In this document: positions 50,666 through 58,832 of the stretch, in pieces | Layout of the letters: the number at the start of each line of letters is the position of its first letter | Position numbering within the stretch: position 1 is the stretch's first letter | Program-made: the position numbers and the translations under genes | Notes under the pieces: model-generated | The model's input: only the letters and a program-made list of their open reading frames with translations | Told to the model about the DNA's origin: nothing | Databases searched by the model: none | Source: an uncultured Eubacteriales bacterium | Lineage (GTDB): Bacteria > Bacillota > Clostridia > Oscillospirales > Oscillospiraceae | Direction: 5' to 3' | DNA: 64,000 bases | Assembly (NCBI GenBank): GCA_900545405.1 | Contig: UQYT01000002.1 | Location: 44,314-108,313, forward strand

Positions 50666-51354
50666 AGAGGATACTTTCCGCCGCTCTGGCCCTCTGCCTG
50701 CTGCTGCTCTCGGCCTGCGGCGCGGGCGAGGAGAGCCTCAGCGACAGGGCCGAGCGCGAGTTCGGCAAGATCGTTTCCGAGGCCGTCAAGGCCATTGAGC
50801 GCGTCCGGCGCGACGAGCTCTCCAAGGTCACGCAGCCCTTTGAGGCCGAGGACGCATACTCGGGCGAGATGGATATCCCCGAGGGCGACATAGAATACCT
50901 AGACGCGGTGGGCGACTACATAGTCGAGTCCATGCCGGAGGGCCTCTCGGCCTACGACCAGTACCGCTACCTCGGCTACGTCCTCTCGCTCTGCGCCGAG
51001 TACGACTACGAGGTGCACGAGGACACGCTCAACCAGACGCCCTACGGCGCGCTCATCGAGGGCCGGGCTATCTGCATGGGCTACACGAACACGATGCTCT
51101 GGCTCTGCGAAAAGGCGAACCTGCGCTGCTCGGTCATCCGCGGCTACGCGAGCTGGAACGGCGAGGAGCACGGCTGGAACATGGCCTACCTTGAGGACGG
51201 CAGCTATTACGTGGACATCACCTGGTGCGACCAGCACGGCGAGCCCGGCTCCGAGGGCTGGAACGACTATTTCATGGTCACGGAGTCGCGGCTGCTGGAG
51301 GACCACGGCATCTGGACCGGCGGCCCGGCGACGGGGACGGTGGACTACTCGTGA
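50662..51354 (+). CDS. Transglutaminase-like lipoprotein
   Basis: 230 residues. A type II signal ends LLSAC (Cys19). The transglutaminase-like triad is visible as Cys138 (GRAICMGYTN), His170 (EEHGWNMAY) and Asp185 (YYVDITWCD). A spacer with Glu/Asp precedes it. It may act as a cysteine protease or crosslinker on the outer membrane face. Coupled to tcdA upstream (ATGA) and to the acetyltransferase downstream (GTGA). Confidence 0.87.
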   Translation: MKRILSAALALCLLLLSACGAGEESLSDRAEREFGKIVSEAVKAIERVRRDELSKVTQPFEAEDAYSGEMDIPEGDIEYLDAVGDYIVESMPEGLSAYDQYRYLGYVLSLCAEYDYEVHEDTLNQTPYGALIEGRAICMGYTNTMLWLCEKANLRCSVIRGYASWNGEEHGWNMAYLEDGSYYVDITWCDQHGEPGSEGWNDYFMVTESRLLEDHGIWTGGPATGTVDYS

Positions 51355-51899
51355 AAACGATACTCGAAACGGCTCGCCTGAGCCTGCGGGAGTTCACGCC
51401 GGAGGACTACGGCGCGCTCTGCCTGATGCTCCGGGACGCGGAGACCATGTACGCATACGAGCACGCCTTTTCCGAGTCCGAGGCCCACGCCTGGCTGCAA
51501 AACCAGCTGGACCGCTATGCGAAATACGGCTTAGGCCTCTGGGCGGTCATCCTCAAGGCGACAGGCGAGCTCATCGGCCAGTGCGGGCTGACGATGCAGA
51601 ACGCGGACGAATTCGGCGAGGTGGTCGAGGTGGGCTACATCTTCCGCCGGGACTTCTGGCACAGGGGCTATGCCTCGGAGGCGGCCATTGCCTGCCGGGA
51701 CTACGCCTTTGAGAAGCTCGGCGTGCCGGAGGTGTTCTCGATCATCCGCGTGGGTAACGCAGCCTCCGAAAACGTGGCGCGCCGCAACGGCATGACACCG
51801 CGCGGCGCGCTTATGAAGCACTATTACGGCATGGACATGCCGCACACCATATTTTCCGTCAGGGCCGGGGAGCTCAGTCGAGACCCAGGTACTCCATGA
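51351..51899 (+). CDS. GNAT-family N-acetyltransferase (RimJ/RimL type)
   Basis: 182 residues from a GTG overlapping the previous stop. ETARLSLREFTPEDY near 6-20, IGQCGLT near 75, and VEVGYIFRRDFWHRGYASEA near 92-111 form the acetyl-CoA-binding core; NAASENVARRNGM near 136 is the RimJ-type ending. It acetylates an amino group of an unknown protein or small molecule. Its last 26 bases overlap the 3' end of the convergent spoIIR. Confidence 0.88.
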   Translation: MKTILETARLSLREFTPEDYGALCLMLRDAETMYAYEHAFSESEAHAWLQNQLDRYAKYGLGLWAVILKATGELIGQCGLTMQNADEFGEVVEVGYIFRRDFWHRGYASEAAIACRDYAFEKLGVPEVFSIIRVGNAASENVARRNGMTPRGALMKHYYGMDMPHTIFSVRAGELSRDPGTP

Positions 51900-52476
51900 G
51901 CTCGCCCCAGAGCTCGAGCAGGCGGAACTTGAACACCACGCCCTCGCCCTCGCCGGAGAGCAGCTGAGCGCTGTCGCCCCCGAGGGTCTCGAGGGCGCTT
52001 TCCGTCTCGGCGGCGGAGAGGCAGAGCGGCGGGAAGACGACGCACCACCAGTTGTGGCCCCGGCCCTCGCCGAGGACGACGCGCAGCGACTCGTAGCTGC
52101 CGGCGGGCAGGGCGAAAGTGCCGTAGTCGCGGGTGGGGTAGTACTCGCGGCCGAGGGTGACACTGACCTCACGCCCCTCGGCGGCGGTCTCGGCAGCGGA
52201 GCGGATGCCGTCGAGCTCGGAGCCGATCAGCTCCCGGGCCCCGGCGGCGTCCTGTACGCCCTCGAGCCTGGGCTCGAGGTAGGCGAGCACGCTGTCGCGG
52301 ACGCGGAGCTTTATGGCCTGCTCCTCCGCGTCGTCCGAGACGGCGACGACGTGGAGCCGCACCAGCGAGCCCGAGAGCGCAGCGCTCCGCGCGCTGGCCC
52401 AGACCCCGGCGCAGAGAGTGATGCAGAGCGCGAGCAGCATGGATATTTCCCATTTTTTAAGAAGTTGAGTTTTCAT
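51874..52476 (-). CDS. spoIIR: Stage II sporulation protein R
   Basis: 200 residues with an N-terminal membrane/signal segment (10-32). The family core is clear: VRLHVVAVSDDAEEQ near 39-53, YYPTRDYGTFALPAGSYESLRV near 112-133, and NWWCVVFPPLC near 142-152. SpoIIR is made in the forespore under sigma-F and signals across the septum to activate SpoIIGA and so pro-sigma-E. A sigma-F-like promoter is directly upstream. GGAGGT precedes the ATG. The gene confirms an endospore-forming lineage. Confidence 0.94.
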   Translation of the reverse strand: MKTQLLKKWEISMLLALCITLCAGVWASARSAALSGSLVRLHVVAVSDDAEEQAIKLRVRDSVLAYLEPRLEGVQDAAGARELIGSELDGIRSAAETAAEGREVSVTLGREYYPTRDYGTFALPAGSYESLRVVLGEGRGHNWWCVVFPPLCLSAAETESALETLGGDSAQLLSGEGEGVVFKFRLLELWGELMEYLGLD

Positions 52477-52495
52477 CCTATGTACCTCCGAGCCT

Positions 52496-52524
52496 ATTAT
52501 CGCCGGAGATACGCCCCGTTAAAC
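52496..52524 (-). promoter_or_regulatory. Putative sigma-F promoter of spoIIR
   Basis: Minus-strand GTTTA (52524-52520), 15 bases, GGCGATAAT (52504-52496), close to the sigma-F consensus GYATA-N15-GGNNANANT. The leader is very short (about 15-20 bases). Confidence 0.6.
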
Positions 52525-52702
52525 ACCCGCGCGAAGCGCGAATGAAAGTTTCGCCCGCCTTTTCAAAGGCGGCAGGGTGCAGGGGCAGAGCCCCTGCCCG
52601 CGCTCCGCAGAGCGCGGAACTCTCTTGTGCTTATTTGAGCGCAGGAGGGGGTCTAAGGGGGAACCCTCGCCGGGGGTTCCCCCTTTTTCTTTTCTTCGCT
52701 TT

Positions 52703-53123
52703 GTACGTGTGCGCCGATACTTTGGGAGGTAGTCGCTACCCCGTCCTGCGATTCGACCCCATTTCTTTGGTGCTTGCCCAAAGAAACGGTGTCGAGCCGC
52801 CAAAGAAAAGCGCCTTTTTACCCCGGAGGCTCCACCATTCGCGTGAGCGCTACTGCCTCGGTTGTCGTTACTCATCTTCGCCCGACTTTGGGCAGGGGCT
52901 TGGTGGGTCGACCGGGCGCTCAAGTCAGCTTGACGCAGTCGGCTGTGATGTTGGGGCTTCGAGTTCGTGGGAGAGGCGGGTGGGACCGAACATCTCCCGT
53001 GGCGGCACCCAAAAGCGCGTTTCTTTGGGGCTCCACCCCGTTTCTTTGCGCGCGAGCAAAGAAATGGGGTGGAACGGGCAGGGCCAGCGCGGTCTATTGC
53101 CAAATAAAACGGCGCACACGTAC
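52703..53123. repeat. Large imperfect palindrome inside the repeat element
   Basis: GTACGTGTGCGCC (52703-52715) is the exact reverse complement of GGCGCACACGTAC (53111-53123). Inside, the arms stay related: a TTTCTTTG/CAAAGAAA hairpin at 52762-52786 mirrors one at 53041-53064, and GCGCC/AAAGCGC-type segments match at 52790-52835 and 52990-53030. The centre (~52840-52985) is unrelated. The arrangement is two inverted copies of the same downstream unit, tail to tail. Confidence 0.8.
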
Positions 53124-53170
53124 AGGGGGAAAACAAGAAGTTTTCCCCTCGTTTTCTGTGCCTGTAAACT

Positions 53171-53198
53171 AAAAGGGAGCCCCTTTTCGGGGCTCCCT
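53171..53198 (-). terminator. Terminator of the MMPL operon
   Basis: AGGGAGCCCC (53174-53183) and GGGGCTCCCT (53189-53198) form a perfect stem; on the minus strand it is followed by TTTTAG. It lies 25 bases after the stop of the coiled-coil gene. Confidence 0.75.
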
Positions 53199-53222
53199 CG
53201 TTCATTGATGCATTTGTCCAAC

Positions 53223-54989
53223 TCAGGTGAACAGCGCCACGAGTTTATCCCAGAGGCGGGCGAAGAAGCCCTGCTCGGCGGGGGTCTCGGTGACGGTGTC
53301 GCCGCTGTCGGGGACCTCTATGGACTCGGTGGAGAGGACGAACTGGACGGAGTCGGGCTCGCCGTTGCGCTCGTCGAGGAAGGACTCGTAGACGTACTCG
53401 CTCTCGCCGTCGTCGCCGGTGCCGAGCAGGCTGTCGAGCTGCTCGGGGATTGCCTGCGTCTCCTCGTTGAGAGTGTTCACGCCGCCGGAGAGGCTGGAGG
53501 CGCCGCTGGAGAGGCTGCTGATGCCGCTCTGGATGCCGGACCAGCTGGATGCAAGGGCGTCCACGCCGCCGGTATATGTCTTGAGCGCCTCGTTGAACTC
53601 GGTGTAGTTCGTTGCCAGCTCCTCAAGGCCGCCCATGAGCTGCACGAGGCTGCCGAGGTTTATGCTGCCGCCGGTGGCCGAGAGCGCAGTCTCAATCTGC
53701 GTCGCCATGGTCTCAATCGACTCGGAGATCTTGGTTATCGAGGCCGAGAAGGTGGGCAGGTTCTGCTCCACCGCGGCGAAGGCCGCCTTGGTCTGCTCCC
53801 AGACCGCCTTGACCGTCTGCGCCGCCTGGTAGTTCGCGACGAGCGAGCTGAGCGCGGCGCTGTCCGGGTTGGCCGCCATGAGGGCTGCGATGTCCTCCTC
53901 GCTCACGCTGGCCGCCGGGATGGAGGCGACGGCCTCGGAGAGCGCGGAGTAGGCCGTGCTGTAGCCGGAGCTCAGCTCGTCAATGCCGGCGCCGACCTGG
54001 TCGAGGCCGGTCTTGAGCTGGCGGAGCGCCGAGGGCAGCTGGGTGAGCGCGGAGAGGCTGACCGTGCCGCCGGAGGGCGTCTGGCCGCCCATGGTGCCGA
54101 TCTGCGCCAGCGCCTGGGCTATCTGGTCCGAGGCGGCGGTGAGCTGCGCCGAGCCCGCGGAGAGCTCCTTGATGCCGCTGCCGTACTGGGAGGCGCCGCT
54201 GGAGAGCTGGCTGGCCCCGCTCGAGAGCTGGCTCGCGCCGCTGGAGAGCTGGGCGATGGCGTCCACCAGCTGGCCGAGGCCGTCCGTGACCTCGCTCATG
54301 TCGCCGAGGCTGCTGACCACGTCGTAGGGCACGGCCGCGATGGTCATGCCGTCCATGCGGAAGTCGTGCACGTCGGCGGTGAGGCCCACGTCGCCGTCGG
54401 AGCCGGGGAGCACCATGAGCGACACGGTCTTGGAGCTGCCCGCGTTCGCCGCGGTGCCGCCCCTGACGGTGACGTTCTCGCAGAGGTCGGAGTCGAGCGT
54501 TATAGTGAACTGGAGCAGGTAGTTGTCGTAAAAGCCGCCGGAGACGGCGTCGTTCTTCGCGGTCTTGATGGCTATCTCAAGCTCGCCGGATTTGCCGCCG
54601 AGCTCGTCGGGCGCGACCTCCCGGCCGTCGAGATAATAGCTTATCTCGATGTTCCAGGGCAGCTCCACGCTGCTGAGGGTGCCCTCGTAGTACCAGCGCC
54701 CGGGCTCGGCCTCCAGGGTGACGGCGCCGTCGGAGTAGTTGATGGGCGTGGTGTCGCTGAGGTTCACGACGGAGCTGTAATCGCCGTAGTGGGTGACGGT
54801 CCCGGCGCTGGTGACGTTCAGCGCGACGACGGCGTAGCCCTCGCCGGGGGCGCCGGAGGCGTCGAGCCTCGCGTATATGACTTCCTCGGCCGTAAAGTCC
54901 GCCTCGGAGGCCGCCGCGGCGGGCACGGACGTGAGGCACAGGCAGAAGATGAGCGCTATGCAGAGCGCGGCTGAGAGTTTGTGTTTCAT
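53223..54989 (-). CDS. Secreted coiled-coil protein of the MMPL exporter operon (YhgE/Pip-like repeats)
   Basis: 588 residues with a signal peptide (cleavage near AAAASEA). Residues ~30-240 are beta-rich; from ~250 a long region carries SSGASQL repeats (three exact 7-residue copies near 252-272) and related Gly/Ser/Ala heptads, as in YhgE/Pip proteins, interrupted by helical stretches. The C-terminal GFFARLWDKLVALFT is amphipathic. It has no TM helix besides the signal. Coupled to the MMPL gene (ATGA), so it probably forms part of an export or cell-wall complex. Substrate unknown. Confidence 0.75.
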   Translation of the reverse strand: MKHKLSAALCIALIFCLCLTSVPAAAASEADFTAEEVIYARLDASGAPGEGYAVVALNVTSAGTVTHYGDYSSVVNLSDTTPINYSDGAVTLEAEPGRWYYEGTLSSVELPWNIEISYYLDGREVAPDELGGKSGELEIAIKTAKNDAVSGGFYDNYLLQFTITLDSDLCENVTVRGGTAANAGSSKTVSLMVLPGSDGDVGLTADVHDFRMDGMTIAAVPYDVVSSLGDMSEVTDGLGQLVDAIAQLSSGASQLSSGASQLSSGASQYGSGIKELSAGSAQLTAASDQIAQALAQIGTMGGQTPSGGTVSLSALTQLPSALRQLKTGLDQVGAGIDELSSGYSTAYSALSEAVASIPAASVSEEDIAALMAANPDSAALSSLVANYQAAQTVKAVWEQTKAAFAAVEQNLPTFSASITKISESIETMATQIETALSATGGSINLGSLVQLMGGLEELATNYTEFNEALKTYTGGVDALASSWSGIQSGISSLSSGASSLSGGVNTLNEETQAIPEQLDSLLGTGDDGESEYVYESFLDERNGEPDSVQFVLSTESIEVPDSGDTVTETPAEQGFFARLWDKLVALFT

Positions 54990-57058
54990 TTCGTTTCGAC
55001 CTCCTTGTCGGTCTTTTTCAGGAATCCGGACTTGAGCGTGAGCCTGGCCGTCAGCGGGTCAAAGAGCATGAGCAGGGCCGGCAGGGCCAGCAGCACCATG
55101 GCCATGGAGAGCAGCGTGCCGCGGCACAGCAGCGTGCCGAGCGCGGCCACGACGCTGAGCGAGGAGGAGAAGTTCAGGCAGAAGCCCGCAGCGGAGAGGA
55201 TGAGCCCGCTGGTGAGGACGGAGATGAAGTTCTTGGTGAGCGTGGCCTCCACCGCCTCGCGCTTGCCCATGGTGCGGCGGTTCACGACATAGCCCTCCGT
55301 CATGAGGATGGCGTAGTCTATCGTGGCGCCGAGCTGCACCGTGTTGATGACCAGGTAGCCGAGGTAGACCAGAGGCGTGTCCGTGAAGTACGGCACGGAG
55401 AGGTTTATCCAGATGGCCGACTCGATGACGAAGAGCAGGATGAACGGCAGCGTTATCGAGCGGAAGGTCACCAGCAGCGTCAGGAAGATGAAGGCGATGG
55501 CGATGAGGTTGACCGTGACGGAGTCGTGCGTCACGACGTCGCGCATGTCGAGGAGGTTGGCGCTCTGGCCGCAGGTCCAGGACTCGTCATAGAGCGCGGA
55601 GGCCGCCTCGCGCACCGCGGTGACGACGGCGAAGGCCTCGTCGCCCTCCTCGCCGGTGTCCGTGTAGACGATGATCCTCGCGTAGTTGTCGGAGTAGAAC
55701 TGCGAGACGATGTCGTCGGAGAGGAAGCCGGAGGGCACCTTGCCGACGGTGCCGGCGTAGGAGAGCACGCTGGTGACGTGGTCGATGTCCGCGATCTCGT
55801 CTGCGAGCTCGGCCTCGGCGCCGGGGTCGCCGCGGGGGACGAGCAGGACTATGGCCTGGCTCTCGCCGAAGGTGTCGTTTATGAGCTCGGTGTCCGCGCC
55901 GTAGCGGACGCCGGGGTCGGGGGTGCCCATGCCGTAGAGGAAGTCCGCGCGGCTCTGGCCGAGGTAGCAGGGCACGACGACCAGCAGCACGAGTATGAGC
56001 GCCGGGATGCGGACCTTGACGAAGATGCGGCCCACCTTCCCGAGCTCGGGGATGATGCGCTTGTGGCGCGTCTTGTCCATGAGCTTCATGCAGGAGAGCG
56101 AGAGCGCGGGCAGGAACACCATGACGCTTATGTAGCTGAGCACGACGCCCTTGACCAGGTTGAGGCCCAGGTCGCTGCCTATGCCGAAGCGCATGAAGAT
56201 GAGCGCGAGGAAGCCGAAAACCGTGGTCGCCGCCGAGGCCGCGATGGAGGAGAAGGACTCCTTGATGGCCATGCGCATGGCCTCCTCGGGGTCGGGGACC
56301 TCCCTGCGGTGGCGCTCAAAGCTGTTGAGCAGGAAGATGGCGTAGTCGAGCGAGACGGCCAGCTGCATGATGGGGCTCACCGACTGCGTGACGAAGCTGA
56401 TCTCCCCGAAGACGACGTTGGTGCCCATGTTGATGAGCACGGCGACGCCGATGGTGATGAGGAAGAGCAGCGGCGCTATCCACGAGGTGGTGGTGAGCAG
56501 CAGCAGTATGATGATGAGCGGCACGAGCACGGCCGCGGCGCCGATGACCTCGCTGACGGCGAGCTTCTGCATGCTGGCGGTGCTCGCCGCTTCGCCGGAG
56601 ATGGCCCCGCTGTCGCCGATTATCTCATAGATGGCGTCCGTCGCCTCGACCTCGCGGCCGCTCTCGATGGTGACGGAGTAGAGGGCCTTGCCGTCCTTCC
56701 AGTACTGGCTGACGGTGGCCTCGTCCATGAGCTCCACGGGCGTGGTGATGTCCTCCACGTCGTCGAGCCACATGACGTCGGTCACGCCGGGGACCTGGGC
56801 GATCTCTTCCTTCAGCTCCAGGGCCTCTGCCAGGGTGAGGTCGACTGCCATGACTCGGGTGTTTGGCACGCCGGAGCCGAATTCCTCCATCATGAGATCG
56901 AGCGCCACCGTGCTCTCCGCGTCCTCGGGCAGGTAGTCGGTCAGGTCGTAGTTGACCTCCACTCCCAGAAAGAGCACGGCGCAGACGACGGCGCAGATAA
57001 GAAAAATGGCTATCACCGGCCGGCGGTGCCGGGTGACGCCACGTGTGAATCCATCCAT
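54986..57058 (-). CDS. MMPL/RND-family transporter
   Basis: 690 residues. Two copies of the RND layout: an N-terminal helix, an extracellular domain (~35-170), then five helices (~190-330), repeated with a second extracellular domain (~350-520). Conserved TM motifs include ISFVTQSVSPIMQLAVSLDYAIFLLNSFERHR near 228 and QLGATIDYAILMTEGYVVNRR near 575, with the Asp-Tyr pair typical of proton-driven MmpL proteins. It exports lipids or drugs. AGGAGG precedes the ATG. Divergent from a TetR gene. Confidence 0.9.
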   Translation of the reverse strand: MDGFTRGVTRHRRPVIAIFLICAVVCAVLFLGVEVNYDLTDYLPEDAESTVALDLMMEEFGSGVPNTRVMAVDLTLAEALELKEEIAQVPGVTDVMWLDDVEDITTPVELMDEATVSQYWKDGKALYSVTIESGREVEATDAIYEIIGDSGAISGEAASTASMQKLAVSEVIGAAAVLVPLIIILLLLTTTSWIAPLLFLITIGVAVLINMGTNVVFGEISFVTQSVSPIMQLAVSLDYAIFLLNSFERHRREVPDPEEAMRMAIKESFSSIAASAATTVFGFLALIFMRFGIGSDLGLNLVKGVVLSYISVMVFLPALSLSCMKLMDKTRHKRIIPELGKVGRIFVKVRIPALILVLLVVVPCYLGQSRADFLYGMGTPDPGVRYGADTELINDTFGESQAIVLLVPRGDPGAEAELADEIADIDHVTSVLSYAGTVGKVPSGFLSDDIVSQFYSDNYARIIVYTDTGEEGDEAFAVVTAVREAASALYDESWTCGQSANLLDMRDVVTHDSVTVNLIAIAFIFLTLLVTFRSITLPFILLFVIESAIWINLSVPYFTDTPLVYLGYLVINTVQLGATIDYAILMTEGYVVNRRTMGKREAVEATLTKNFISVLTSGLILSAAGFCLNFSSSLSVVAALGTLLCRGTLLSMAMVLLALPALLMLFDPLTARLTLKSGFLKKTDKEVETK

Positions 57059-57083
57059 GGCAGGCCTCCTATTGAACGGTTTG

Positions 57084-57112
57084 TTGACATACTTACATTT
57101 TTATAGTATATT
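57084..57112 (+). promoter_or_regulatory. Sigma-A promoter of the TetR gene
   Basis: TTGACA (57084-57089), 17 bases, TATATT (57107-57112). It overlaps the divergent promoter of the MMPL operon. Confidence 0.75.
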
Positions 57113-57132
57113 TCGTTTTGCAAATGAAGCAA
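57105..57132 (-). promoter_or_regulatory. Sigma-A promoter of the MMPL operon
   Basis: Minus-strand TTGCTT (57132-57127), 16 bases, TATACT (57110-57105). The -10 boxes of the two divergent promoters overlap, so one bound TetR dimer could block both. Confidence 0.6.
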
Positions 57133-57222
57133 CAGACAGTTTTATAAAATCTGCAAAATATTAAACGTTTTTGGCAGAATTGTATAGGAATACACAAAAA
57201 TTTTAATTTTCAGAGGTAAAAC

Positions 57223-57789
57223 ATGCCTGAAAAGAAACAGGATGCGCGTGTGCGCTATACAAAAATGATGATTCGCAACAGCCTGTTGGAGCTGCTGAGC
57301 ACAAAGCCCATCGCGAAGATCACGGTGACCGAGATCTGCGAGCGCGCGGGGATAAACCGCGCCACCTTCTACGCCCACTACTCCGACCCCTCGGACCTGC
57401 TGCACGGGCTCGAGTCGGAGATAATCGAGGACGTGACGCACTGGGTGCGCCCGGCGCTGACCGCCTCGGGCACCGACCTCAAGGAGGTGCTCACGCGGCT
57501 GGTCGAGTACATCGGCGAGAACGCCGACATCTGCTCCATCCTCCTCTCCGACAAGGGTGACAACAGCTTTCAGACCAAGGTCGTGGACGTCATAGAGGGG
57601 CAGTTCATGAGCTCCTGGGCCTCGGCGCGGCAGCTCAGCCAGGAGGACGCGGAGTATGTCTACACCTTCGTCGCCCTCGGCAGCGTCGGACTCATACGCA
57701 AGTGGCTGGCAGACGGAAGGAAGAAGCCCGCCTCGGAGATAGCAGACCTCATCATCAAGATCTCCAACGCCGGCTTCTGCGGGTTTTGA
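57223..57789 (+). CDS. TetR-family transcriptional regulator
   Basis: 188 residues. The N-terminal DNA-binding domain is typical (ARVRYTKMMIRNSLLELL, ITVTEICERAGINRATFYAHYSDPSDLL, ~8-62), and the rest is a helical ligand-binding domain. Its divergent position relative to the MMPL operon and the overlapping promoters make it the likely repressor of that exporter. AGAGGT lies upstream of the ATG. The downstream pyruvate-kinase-like gene follows by 2 bases on the same strand. Confidence 0.9.
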   Translation: MPEKKQDARVRYTKMMIRNSLLELLSTKPIAKITVTEICERAGINRATFYAHYSDPSDLLHGLESEIIEDVTHWVRPALTASGTDLKEVLTRLVEYIGENADICSILLSDKGDNSFQTKVVDVIEGQFMSSWASARQLSQEDAEYVYTFVALGSVGLIRKWLADGRKKPASEIADLIIKISNAGFCGF

Positions 57790-57791
57790 CC

Positions 57792-58769
57792 ATGGAGCTG
57801 TACGGAACTTTGGGCCCCGCCTGCGCGGACGCGGAGACGCTGGGGCTGATGCTGGACGCGGGCATGACGGGCGCGCGGCTGAACCTCTCGCACACCGGCC
57901 TGGAGGGCGGCGCGCGGCTCATAGAGGCGCTGTTCGAGGCCGGGCGGAGCCGCGGCGTGGAGCCGGAGCTGCTCATAGACACGCAGGGCCCGGAGCTGCG
58001 CACGGGCGCGCTCTCCTCGCCGCTGACGCTCTCGAAGGGCGACGTGGTGACCCTGGGCGGAGAGGGGCTCATCCCCGTGCCGGGGACGGTGCTGGAGCTG
58101 CTCAGGCCCGGCACGGAGCTGCTGCTCGACGACGCGCGGCTGAGCCTCGGCGTGCTCGGCTGCGACGGAAATACGGCGCGGGCGGAGGTGCTGCGGGGCG
58201 GCGTCCTGGGCAGCCGGAAGAGCATAACCCTCCCCGGCCTCGAGGCTGCGGCGCCGGCGCTCACGGAGAGCGACCGGCTCAACCTAGCCGCGGCGCGCTC
58301 CTGGGGCGTCACGGCGGTGATGCAGTCCTTCACGCGCTCGGCGGCGGACATAGCGGCCGTGCGCGGGGTGCTGGACGCTAACGGCGGGGAGGACATCCGC
58401 GTCTTTGCCAAGGTGGAGAGCCGCGGGGGCGTGGAGGCCGTGCCGGAGCTGCTGGGCGTCTCTGACATGATAGTCGTCGCGCGCGGCGACCTGGGGAGCG
58501 CCTGCGGGCTCTACGCCGTGCCGCGGCTGCAAAAGAGCATAGCCGGCCTGTGCCGCGGATCGGGCACGCCCTTCATGGTCGTGACGCAGCTGCTCTATTC
58601 GATGCAGACGAACCCCGTGCCCACCCGCGCGGAGGTGTCCGACATCTATAACGCCGTGCTCGACGGAGCCTCGGCGCTGATGCTCACGAATGAGACCGCC
58701 GCGGGAGAACACCCGGCCTTGGCCATGGCGGCCCTCGCCAGGGCCGCAAATGCCGCGCTGGAAGGCTGA
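57792..58769 (+). CDS. Truncated pyruvate-kinase-like protein
   Basis: 325 residues, against about 470-480 for pyruvate kinase. Signature pieces are present and in order: MTGARLNLSHTG near 24-35, LLIDTQGPELRTG near 63-75, AKVESRGGVE near 200, VVARGDLG near 222, and TRAEVSDIYNAVLDGASALMLTNETAAGEHP near 278-308. The B domain is shortened, and the C-terminal allosteric domain is missing: the protein ends just after the catalytic barrel. It begins 2 bases after the TetR gene. It may be a free catalytic-barrel form or a different enol-phosphate enzyme. GTTTTGACC offers no good ribosome binding site. Confidence 0.78.
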   Translation: MELYGTLGPACADAETLGLMLDAGMTGARLNLSHTGLEGGARLIEALFEAGRSRGVEPELLIDTQGPELRTGALSSPLTLSKGDVVTLGGEGLIPVPGTVLELLRPGTELLLDDARLSLGVLGCDGNTARAEVLRGGVLGSRKSITLPGLEAAAPALTESDRLNLAAARSWGVTAVMQSFTRSAADIAAVRGVLDANGGEDIRVFAKVESRGGVEAVPELLGVSDMIVVARGDLGSACGLYAVPRLQKSIAGLCRGSGTPFMVVTQLLYSMQTNPVPTRAEVSDIYNAVLDGASALMLTNETAAGEHPALAMAALARAANAALEG

Positions 58770-58783
58770 TGGGTAAAACAAAA

Positions 58784-58818
58784 CCGCCGCCCCAATGAGG
58801 GGCGGCGGCTGATTTTTT
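58784..58818. terminator. Terminator between convergent genes
   Basis: CCGCCGCCCC (58784-58793) and GGGGCGGCGG (58799-58808) with an AATGA loop, then CTGATTTTTT. It ends the TetR/pyruvate-kinase-like unit and, with its upstream A-rich side, may also end pta. Confidence 0.85.
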
Positions 58819-58832
58819 CTTGTGTGCCGGGC

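Larger units (their letters stand above)
52529..53222. repeat. Dispersed structured repeat element, copy A; no gene supported
   Basis: This 700-base gap holds no credible gene. Its left part (52555-52690) has four stable hairpins: 52555-52572, 52579-52597, 52598-52617 and 52657-52683, the last followed by five T. The same hairpin series recurs at 63774-63910, with compensatory base changes. After it comes a stretch (52695-52790) also shared with the right edge of the window, and then the palindromic part. Open frames on both strands here have repeat-like compositions (Arg/Pro/Gly-rich) and no homology that I recognise. Confidence 0.85.

Noticed and set aside
52519..53205. Minus-strand frame within the repeat coding an Arg/Pro/Gly-rich protein
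   Set aside because: Such frames are by-products of hairpin repeats; similar translations would occur at every copy.
52542..54974. 810-residue plus-strand frame beginning in the repeat
   Set aside because: It begins in repeat DNA and continues antisense to the coiled-coil gene; no motif, no ribosome binding site.
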